From: an uncultured Clostridium sp.
GTDB taxonomy: Bacteria; Bacillota; Clostridia; Lachnospirales; Lachnospiraceae
NCBI GenBank assembly: GCA_900544905.1
Contig: UQXF01000062.1
Location: 1 to 20,888 of the forward strand
DNA: 20,888 nt
Direction of reading: 5' to 3'
Shown: one piece after another, positions 14,212 through 20,888 of the stretch
Numbering within the stretch: position 1 is the stretch's first letter
How the letters are laid out: the number at the start of each line of letters is the position of its first letter
Position numbers and translations under genes: made by a program
The notes under the pieces: generated by a model
What the model was told of the DNA's origin: nothing
Seen by the model: only the letters and a program-made list of their open reading frames with translations
Database searches by the model: none

Positions 14212-15648
14212 CTATCCTATCTGTCCACCCTCACGGTTACTTTCTTTTGTCAGGGTAAATACAAACTCACTGCCTGCCCCTTCGGTACTAATCAGATTAA
14301 TATTCTCATTATGTGCTTTGATAATCTCTTTGGTAATGGACAATCCCAGACCGGTTCCCTGCTTATCCCTGCCTCTGGATGAGTCCGTCTTATAAAAACG
14401 GTCCCATACCTTGTTCTGCTTATCCTTCTCAATACCGGGCCCCTCATCCTTCACGGAGACAAATAATTTTCCATTTTTGTCGTATACCGTAACGGTAATC
14501 CTTCCGTTTTGGGGACTAAACTTAATTGCGTTATCAATCAGATTATACACAACCTGCCCAATTTTCATTTTATCCGCATACACTATGGTATCCTCTGCCG
14601 GACATTTTAAGCGGAAATCAATATTTTTTTCTTCGCAGATACCCTCTACTGTATTTCTTGTCTCCTTGATGACATCTACAATATCAAAGCTCTGGCGCTT
14701 CAAAATCGGTCCATATGTATCAAAATCATTTAATTCCAGTAAACTGCTGGTAAGCTTTGTCAGCCGCTTCGATTCATTTAACACAATATTCAGATACCGG
14801 TCATATTTTTCAACCGGTATGGTTCCATCCAGCATTGCCTCCAGATATCCCTTGATGGATGTCAAAGGCGAGCGGAAATCATGGGATATATTGGCTATAA
14901 AATTCTTGCGGTATTCATCCAGCTTACTCAGCTCGCTTGCCATGTATTCCAGTGAATCCGACAACTCTCCCAGCTCATCCTTCCGTTTTACCCCTGTTCT
15001 TGCCTCAAAGTTCCCCTTTGCATATTCCCTGGCGGTATTATTAATTTTCGCAATGGGACGAAGCACGGTTCCGGACAGATACGCCAGCACAATTCCTACC
15101 ACCAGAATCATCACCAGGAATGGCATATACATAATTCCCAATATATTATCCTGAAGGCTGTCCAGCTCAGTCATGGAGGTATGTAAAATCAGATACCCCT
15201 TCAATGTCTCTTCTGTGTAAATCGGTATTCCGATACTAATCATCGTGCTGCCGAATATATTATTAAAGTTTCCCGTCTGGGTAAACCCTTTTTCCAGATT
15301 CATATTCTTTTCCAGATTCTTTATATTCTTAGGCAGATTATTATAATTATCGGGATTTGACGCCGCAATCAGATTCCCGTCTGCCGAAAAAAACCACACG
15401 CTGGTTTTCAGGGTATCCTCAAATTCATTAAAACGTATCTGCAAATATTCAAGGGACGTAATTCCCTGAATATACGAAGAAATGGTCTGCTCTGATAAAA
15501 GGGTTGCCTCATTAATCAGGTTACTCTGCTTCTCCCCCACCAAAACCTTCTGCGTTGCATAAGTGGTATAGCTTGCAAGGGCAAGAAACACCCCTATCAG
15601 CAGTACAATTATCACCAAAATTACTTTATCAAAAAATGTACGTTTCAA
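14212..15648 (-). CDS. Sensor histidine kinase (PhoR/ResE-like)
   Basis: 478 residues from TTG 15648, with GGGGTG seven bases before it. TM1 is at about 9-30; an extracytoplasmic sensor loop of about 140 residues (30-172) has PAS/Cache-like character (VWFFSADGNLIAAS, GIPIYTEETLKGYLILH). TM2 lies at about 173-193, HAMP at 194-245, and HisKA with H256 in NISHDFRSPLTS. The ATPase domain shows N box NLIDNAIKFS (369-378), G1 DEGPGI (401-406) and G2 GTGLGL (431-436), so it should be active. It is encoded 15 bases after its response regulator. The signal sensed cannot be told; a link to the phosphate genes upstream in the window is only positional. Confidence 0.93.
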   Translation of the reverse strand: MKRTFFDKVILVIIVLLIGVFLALASYTTYATQKVLVGEKQSNLINEATLLSEQTISSYIQGITSLEYLQIRFNEFEDTLKTSVWFFSADGNLIAASNPDNYNNLPKNIKNLEKNMNLEKGFTQTGNFNNIFGSTMISIGIPIYTEETLKGYLILHTSMTELDSLQDNILGIMYMPFLVMILVVGIVLAYLSGTVLRPIAKINNTAREYAKGNFEARTGVKRKDELGELSDSLEYMASELSKLDEYRKNFIANISHDFRSPLTSIKGYLEAMLDGTIPVEKYDRYLNIVLNESKRLTKLTSSLLELNDFDTYGPILKRQSFDIVDVIKETRNTVEGICEEKNIDFRLKCPAEDTIVYADKMKIGQVVYNLIDNAIKFSPQNGRITVTVYDKNGKLFVSVKDEGPGIEKDKQNKVWDRFYKTDSSRGRDKQGTGLGLSITKEIIKAHNENINLISTEGAGSEFVFTLTKESNREGGQIG

Positions 15649-15663
15649 TCTGTTTCACCCCGG

Positions 15664-16371
15664 CTATTTTACTTCAAACTTATATCCGATTCCCCATACA
15701 GTTGCGATAGACCAGTTGCTTCCATCCTTTATCTTCTCCCTGACACGTTTGACATGTACATCCACAGTCCGCGTATCTCCAATATAATCGTATCCCCAGA
15801 TTTTATCCAGAAGCTGCTCTCTTGTAAATACCTGATTCGGGCTGCTGGCAAGGAAATAAAGAAGCTCTAATTCCTTCGGCGGCATTTCCACCATATTCCC
15901 ATTGTAAATAACAGAATATCCGGTGAGATTAACGGTCAGTCCATCATATTTTACACATTCGCCCTGTTCCTCAGCCGGTACGGTATTGTAACTGTCCTCC
16001 TTCTGGGTTACTCTCCGCAGAATAGCCTGTACCCTTGCAACCAGTTCATTAGAGTCAAAGGGCTTTACCATATAATCATCTGCGCCAATTTTTAAGCCCA
16101 GCACCTTATCAAATACTTCCCCCTTTGCGGAAAGCATAATGATGGGTACATTGCTGTCCTTCCGAATCTCCCTGCAAACGTCATAACCATCAATTCCCGG
16201 CAGCATAATATCCAGTAAAACCAGCTGTGGCTGGTATACCCTGAACTTTTCAAGGGCTTCTTCTCCGTTTAACGCTATTTCCGTATCAAAGCATTCCTTT
16301 ATCAGATATAGGGAAATTAACTCTGCAATATTTTCATCATCATCTACTATCAATATTTTTTTCTTATCCAT
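15664..16371 (-). CDS. OmpR/PhoB-family response regulator
   Basis: 235 residues from ATG 16371, preferred over an in-frame TTG at 16383 because GGAGG lies five bases upstream. The receiver domain has the acidic pocket D10-D12, phosphoacceptor D54 (LVLLDIMLPG), S81 and K103 (MVKPF). The C-terminal winged helix (about 140-235) has PPKELELLYFLASSPNQVFTRE cut here to PPKELELLYFL and the DNA-contact helix TRTVDVHVKRVREKI. It acts as a DNA-binding transcription regulator phosphorylated by the kinase encoded directly downstream. It follows mutS2 by 54 bases without a terminator. Confidence 0.95.
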   Translation of the reverse strand: MDKKKILIVDDDENIAELISLYLIKECFDTEIALNGEEALEKFRVYQPQLVLLDIMLPGIDGYDVCREIRKDSNVPIIMLSAKGEVFDKVLGLKIGADDYMVKPFDSNELVARVQAILRRVTQKEDSYNTVPAEEQGECVKYDGLTVNLTGYSVIYNGNMVEMPPKELELLYFLASSPNQVFTREQLLDKIWGYDYIGDTRTVDVHVKRVREKIKDGSNWSIATVWGIGYKFEVK

Positions 16372-16425
16372 TCCTGCCTCCAATCCTTTAGCCTCTGTCC
16401 TGTCATTTGTATACCCGGTTCTCTC

Positions 16426-18819
16426 CTACAGCTCTACAATGGTAACGCCTGCGTCCCCTTCGCCAAATTCTCCCAAGCGGAAGGATTTCACATAAGGCTG
16501 CCGTTTCAGATATTCGTGGATTCCCTTCCGCAATGCTCCGGTTCCTTTTCCATGCACCACCCGTACCTGGTTTAAATGTGACAGGCAGGCATCATCCAGA
16601 TATTTGTCCAGCTCCATAACTGCCTCATCCACTGTCATACCCAGCAAATTGATTTCCGGCTTTATGGACTTTGCCTTATTCACAGAGGCGCGGTACTGTG
16701 CAGTTTTTTGCTGCTTCGGCTGCTTTTTCTCTTCCTCCACCAGCTCCACATCGCTTATCTTAACCGTGCTCTGCAAAATGCCCATCTGTACCGTCATTTC
16801 CCCCTTCTGGTTTGGCAGGGAGCGCACCGTACCATTCAGATTCAGACTGATTACATGTACCGTGTCTCCCAAACGGAAGTCTGTCGGTTTGTGCTTGGAT
16901 TTGCGGTTCGGCGCCTGGTATTCCAGCTTGCCATTTACCGCATTTAATTTTGCCCGGATTTCGCCGCGCTCCTTTTCCATCTCCTTGTTGCTTGCAGTCT
17001 GCGGTTTTTTCTCCCAATTATTGTACTTCCGGATGGAGGCATCTGCGAATGCCTTCGCCTCCTCCAGAATATCTCTCGCTTCCTCTCTCGCATTGCGCAG
17101 TATATCCTGCCTGCGCTGTTCAATATGCTCATTCTTGGATGCCAGACGGTTTTTCAATTTCTGTATTTCTTCCTTATTGGCTGCAATTTCCTGCTGCTCC
17201 TGTTCAATGGTACGCTTGGAGTTCTCCAAATCTGCAAGAATCGCTTCCATATCAATGGCGTCATTATCCATCTGGGATTTTGCACTCTCAATTACGGAAT
17301 CTGCCAGCCCCAATTTCTTTGCGATGGCAAAGGCATTGGACTTGCCCGGTATTCCAATCAGTAAATGATAGGTAGGACTTAACGTATCCACATCAAATTC
17401 ACAGCAGGCATTCTCGATTCCCTCTGTAATCATGGCAAAGGTCTTAAGCTCACTGTAATGGGTTGTTGCCATACACCGGATATTCCGGTTATGCAGCTCA
17501 TTTAAAATGGCAATTGCCAGTGCTGAGCCCTCTACCGGGTCCGTTCCTCCTCCCAGCTCGTCAAAAAGAACCAGCGTATCCTCTGCCGAATGCTTCATAA
17601 TATATACGATATTGGACATATGGGATGAAAAAGTACTTAAGCTCTGTTCAATGCTCTGCTCATCCCCGATATCCGCAAACACATCCCGGAATACCGAAAG
17701 CCTGGAGCCCTGAAATGCCGGAATATGCAGTCCGGATTGTCCCATAAGTGTAAATAATCCAAGTGTTTTCAGGGAAACCGTCTTACCTCCCGTATTCGGA
17801 CCCGTGATAATTAACATTGTAAAATCCCTGCCTAACCGGATATCAACAGGAACAACCGAATGCTTCTCCAACAGCGGATGTCTGCCCTGCTTGATTTCAA
17901 TGATTCCCTTATCGTTAAATTCCGGCTGTGTCCCGTCATAGGATTTGGCAAAAGCCGCCTTGGCAAAGATAAAATCCAGCTTTGTCAAAAGCTCTACATC
18001 CATCTCGATGCTCTCCCTGGAGAGTGCCACCTGCTCACTTAAGCCTGCCAGTATTTTCTCAATTTCCATGGCTTCCTTCGCCGCTAGTTCCTTCAGCTCA
18101 TTGTTTAGGTTCACCACCGCCATGGGCTCAATAAAAAAAGTAGAACCCGTGGAGGACTGGTCATGTACCATTCCCGGAAATTGTCCCTTATATTCTGCTT
18201 TAACCGGAATACAATAGCGCCCGTTCCGCATTGTGACAATGGAATCCTGTAACATCGCCTGGTTAGTCTGCTTTGCCACAATCCCGTTCAACACCTCATG
18301 CACTTTTCCATTCGCTGCCTTCATGCTTCTCCGGATATCCTTAAGGGCAGAAGACGCATCATCTGCAATCTCATCCTCCGATAAAATGCAGCGGTTAATT
18401 TCCCTTGCCAGATGCTGCAGCGGCATCAGGCTCTCAAAATACCCTGTCAGAGAATCTTGTCTGGTGTTCACGCCGGAATCATCCTTATCCTGCACCTGTT
18501 CCCCATACTGTCTTGCATTCTCCGCTACCCTGAGAAGCTTCGCTATGTCCAGCAGCTCACTGGCAGATAATGCCGCTCCTACCGCCACACGCTTCATAGC
18601 TTCGCCGATGGGATATACCCCTGAAAAAGAAAGACTTCCATGCTGGTATACCCTCGTCAGTGCGTCTGCTGTCTCCTCCTGGTTTTTTTCAATCTCTGTC
18701 TTATCCACAGAGGGCTTTAGCCGCTCACACATGCGCTTGCCTGCGGGGCAGGTTGCAAACCCTGTTAACTGTTCTATAATTTTATAATATTCCAATACCC
18801 TCAATGTTCGTCTATTCAT
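16426..18819 (-). CDS. mutS2: MutS2 (RqcU) ATPase with Smr domain
   Basis: 797 residues, the normal length. MutS-type core and clamp regions (1-320) precede the ATPase with Walker A GPNTGGKT (340-347), signature STFSSHM (395-401), Walker B LVLFDE (416-421) and ATTHYSELK (451-459). A long charged coiled coil (about 515-610) and a KOW-like segment (LGDTVHVISLNLNGTV) follow. A C-terminal Smr domain (about 720-797) carries VVHGKGTGALRKG, with INLLGMT in place of the common LDLHG. MutS2 is a Firmicutes factor for collided ribosomes and quality control, also reported to suppress recombination. ATG at 18819 follows AGAAAGGG. It begins 52 bases after the Big2 gene stops and leads the two-component genes. 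Confidence 0.96.
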   Translation of the reverse strand: MNRRTLRVLEYYKIIEQLTGFATCPAGKRMCERLKPSVDKTEIEKNQEETADALTRVYQHGSLSFSGVYPIGEAMKRVAVGAALSASELLDIAKLLRVAENARQYGEQVQDKDDSGVNTRQDSLTGYFESLMPLQHLAREINRCILSEDEIADDASSALKDIRRSMKAANGKVHEVLNGIVAKQTNQAMLQDSIVTMRNGRYCIPVKAEYKGQFPGMVHDQSSTGSTFFIEPMAVVNLNNELKELAAKEAMEIEKILAGLSEQVALSRESIEMDVELLTKLDFIFAKAAFAKSYDGTQPEFNDKGIIEIKQGRHPLLEKHSVVPVDIRLGRDFTMLIITGPNTGGKTVSLKTLGLFTLMGQSGLHIPAFQGSRLSVFRDVFADIGDEQSIEQSLSTFSSHMSNIVYIMKHSAEDTLVLFDELGGGTDPVEGSALAIAILNELHNRNIRCMATTHYSELKTFAMITEGIENACCEFDVDTLSPTYHLLIGIPGKSNAFAIAKKLGLADSVIESAKSQMDNDAIDMEAILADLENSKRTIEQEQQEIAANKEEIQKLKNRLASKNEHIEQRRQDILRNAREEARDILEEAKAFADASIRKYNNWEKKPQTASNKEMEKERGEIRAKLNAVNGKLEYQAPNRKSKHKPTDFRLGDTVHVISLNLNGTVRSLPNQKGEMTVQMGILQSTVKISDVELVEEEKKQPKQQKTAQYRASVNKAKSIKPEINLLGMTVDEAVMELDKYLDDACLSHLNQVRVVHGKGTGALRKGIHEYLKRQPYVKSFRLGEFGEGDAGVTIVEL

Positions 18820-18871
18820 GACATACCCTTTCTGATTGCTTCGGCTTGTCAGATGAATGGTTTTCCTGTTC

Positions 18872-20821
18872 TTATTCCGACACCTTTGCCGTTACGGATA
18901 ATTGTCCATTTACTGTTACGGAAAGTGTTGCATTATACGCTGTCTCACCTGTGGTAGTCATTTTGAGCTTATAACTTCCCTTTTCCAGATACAGCACATC
19001 TCCTTCTCCAACACACTGACCCATTTCATCATACCATTTTCCGTATTCACTGGCTGGTATATCCGTATTCTCAAGTGCAACTGCTACCTTATACAAAGGA
19101 AGCTTTATAATAGATTCCTTATCCCCATTTACTGTCAGCGAATACTCATAACGAAAATGGCTATAGTAGTCAGAGCCTGCCGCAAGCGTATATGTTCCAT
19201 CGCTAAGATTTGCTTTCATGGTTCCGGCTGAACCAGCATAGCCTGAAATGCTTGACGAATATTTATTTGATTTATCTTTATTTGTGAGCCTGACATATGC
19301 TTTTGGGATTGGATTTCCGCTGGAATCCTGTACACGTATCAGCACTTCTCTTCCCTCTTTTACATTAAATACTATCTCCGTCGTGGCTGTAAGATTAGTA
19401 TTCTCGGCATCCGTAACAATCACCGTAAACTTATAGGTTCCCGCCTTTACAAACTTTGCAGAAACTCTCTTTGCATTCAGTTGAAGCGAATATCCGTCAC
19501 CTGAGGCTGTCGTTTTACCATCCTTAAATGTATACGTATAGCTGCCACTTCCTCCGGCCGCACTGATTTTCCCATTAAAATATTTGGTTGTTGAGGAGGC
19601 AATGCTATAGGATGGTGTTGAAGCAGCATATATATGGGCATCATCATATATAAGCCATGTTATATTCCTCGTGTAAGTGTTACCAAGCTCATCCGTGTGC
19701 TTTATAACCGTGGTAAATTTGCCCGCCTTTGCCGGTGTGCCATAAAAACGGATGTATTCCGTATTTTCTTTGCTTACCATCATATACTTTATTCCCGCAG
19801 GAACACCGGTTACGGAAACTGACGAGAAACCATAACCACTTAAAGTATAATCAAAGGGCTCTATCGCTGCGCCCAGCTTATATGTTGACATACTTTCACT
19901 TATATAATTGAAAACGCCTGCGCTGTAGATGCCTTCCTTATATATATTGTACTTTGCAATTTTTACCCGTACATAATGATTTTCATAAAGCGGTGTATTC
20001 TTATTAAGCGTAATGGTATAGGTCTTATTATCCGCTGTAGATACCTTTTCTATCGTACAGCTTTTTCTGTAGCTTCCAGCCGCAAATTCCTTTGTCATAA
20101 CAGCAAAATCACCTGCCGCAAGCTTATATGCATCCGACAGCGTAACCTGAATCTTGCATTCCTCCACAGCCTTCAATGAAGTGATTGTAAGCGGATTCAT
20201 GACCTTAATTGTACATGTTCCCTTCTTGCCGGAACCGTCCTTAGCCATCGCTGTTATATTCACAGTTCCTGCTTTTTTTGTTGTCACCACGCCCTTTGTG
20301 GACACCGTTGCTATGCTTGTATCCGAGCTCTCCCATATGACTGCCTTATTGCTTGCCTTTGCCGGTGCAACAATTGCCTTAAGGGTAAGCTCTTTCCCCC
20401 TTACCAGCGTTGCCGATGCTTTGTCAAGTGTCACCCCGGTAACGGGCGTACCAACTGTCACCTTAATTTTGCACAGCTTCTTCTTATTTGCCTTTGCGTA
20501 AACCGTTATGGTTGCCTTTCCCTTTTTCCTTGCAGTAATCTTTCCTTTTGAGGAAACCTTTGCCACCTTTTTGTTGCTCGTCTTGTATGCAACCTTTTTA
20601 GATATCTTTCCCTTTACCGCCACCTTATGCTTTAAGGTAAAGCTCTTCCCCTTCTTAAGGGTAAGCTGGTTTGCAGGAAGATTTGTAACGGTAACGCTCT
20701 TCACAGTTCCTCCTGCCGCATAGGATGTCATTTTGGGAATGGTTATAATCGAAGTCATCATTACAAATACCATAACCATTGTAAAGACTCTTCTTATCAT
20801 ACCTCTGTCTCTCTTTTTCAT
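18872..20821 (-). CDS. Secreted Big2 (Ig-like) repeat surface protein
   Basis: 649 residues from ATG 20821, with AGGGGG nine bases upstream. A longer frame continues into the adapter and begins with the artefactual MCIRDR; that start is rejected. A signal peptide covers about residues 1-36 (basic MKKRDRGMIRR, then VFTMVMVFVMMTSIITI, ending SYAA). Two Big2-type bacterial Ig-like domains follow (about 40-122, TSNKKVAKVSSKGKITARKKG; about 125-208, SSDTSIATVSTKGVVTTKKAG). A middle of Ig/PKD-like beta domains follows (SAAGGSGSYTYTFKDG, AGTYKFTVIVTDAENTNLTA), then a carboxypeptidase-regulatory-like domain near 500-570 (VQDSSGNPIPKAYVRLTN). No LPxTG or other wall anchor is visible; the protein ends TAKVSE, so attachment, if any, is by another route. 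Exact role unknown; adhesion or carbohydrate binding is typical. Confidence 0.85.
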   Translation of the reverse strand: MKKRDRGMIRRVFTMVMVFVMMTSIITIPKMTSYAAGGTVKSVTVTNLPANQLTLKKGKSFTLKHKVAVKGKISKKVAYKTSNKKVAKVSSKGKITARKKGKATITVYAKANKKKLCKIKVTVGTPVTGVTLDKASATLVRGKELTLKAIVAPAKASNKAVIWESSDTSIATVSTKGVVTTKKAGTVNITAMAKDGSGKKGTCTIKVMNPLTITSLKAVEECKIQVTLSDAYKLAAGDFAVMTKEFAAGSYRKSCTIEKVSTADNKTYTITLNKNTPLYENHYVRVKIAKYNIYKEGIYSAGVFNYISESMSTYKLGAAIEPFDYTLSGYGFSSVSVTGVPAGIKYMMVSKENTEYIRFYGTPAKAGKFTTVIKHTDELGNTYTRNITWLIYDDAHIYAASTPSYSIASSTTKYFNGKISAAGGSGSYTYTFKDGKTTASGDGYSLQLNAKRVSAKFVKAGTYKFTVIVTDAENTNLTATTEIVFNVKEGREVLIRVQDSSGNPIPKAYVRLTNKDKSNKYSSSISGYAGSAGTMKANLSDGTYTLAAGSDYYSHFRYEYSLTVNGDKESIIKLPLYKVAVALENTDIPASEYGKWYDEMGQCVGEGDVLYLEKGSYKLKMTTTGETAYNATLSVTVNGQLSVTAKVSE

Positions 20822-20861
20822 TATAATAATCCCCCTATAATATGCTTCATAACTCTTAATT

Positions 20862-20888
20862 CTGTCTCTTATACACATCTCCGAGCCC
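20862..20888. other. Residual Nextera/Tn5 adapter (right end)
   Basis: CTGTCTCTTATACACATCT followed by CCGAGCCC is the reverse complement of the same adapter found at 1-24. Genomic sequence ends at about 20861. Confidence 0.97.

Noticed and set aside
1..20888. Inverted repeats at both ends of the window, resembling transposon terminal inverted repeats
   Set aside because: They are the Nextera adapter with the Tn5 mosaic end, in opposite orientation; no transposase gene is present.

Overview
The window is an assembled fragment with sequencing-library adapter left on both ends: positions 1-24 and 20862-20888 match the Nextera/Tn5 adapter. The biological sequence is about 25-20861. Low to moderate GC, strong purine-rich ribosome binding sites, and the protein set (MutS2, YhaM, YdjG/YdjI-like proteins, a UMF1-type MFS transporter, a Na/phosphate cotransporter with PhoU tail, Big2 surface protein) point to a Gram-positive Clostridia, most likely a Lachnospiraceae-like gut anaerobe. 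That taxonomic call is an inference.

Layout. (i) 25-2289, minus: two tandem AT-rich paralogues with a nearly identical middle module (internal membrane segment plus Ig-like domain) and very different ends; the second runs off the contig. (ii) 2290-2719: intergenic region with a short unexplained ORF and a good promoter for the next gene. (iii) 2720-7268, plus: an envelope-stress-type cluster, SPFH/zinc-ribbon protein (YdjI-like), then two AT-rich genes (DUF3267-type membrane metallopeptidase and GNAT acetyltransferase) that look inserted, then YdjG-like and YdjH-like zinc-ribbon membrane proteins. (iv) 7283-9335, minus: overlapping pair of MFS transporter and zinc-dependent phospholipase C-like protein. 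(v) 9402-12058, minus: phosphate pair, a PstS-like lipoprotein followed by a Na+/Pi cotransporter. (vi) 12407-13039, plus: membrane protein of unknown family. (vii) 13202-18819, minus: mutS2, response regulator, histidine kinase and yhaM, probably one transcript ending at a strong terminator. (viii) 18872-20821, minus: secreted Big2-domain protein whose apparent N-terminal extension is adapter-derived.

The most notable observation is the PstS-like lipoprotein at 11177-12058. The two halves of the phosphate-binding fold occur in reversed order (circular permutation), yet the recognisable ligand-loop motifs of both halves are present. It sits directly before a Na+/Pi cotransporter gene, with no pstCAB in the window and a PhoP-box-like repeat upstream. 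This suggests either a permuted phosphate sensor/binding protein or a binding-protein-assisted secondary transporter; the latter is speculation.

Second in interest are the tandem mosaic paralogues, whose codon usage switches at the module borders, and the YdjGHI-type cluster interrupted by two genes of different composition and with no pspA nearby.
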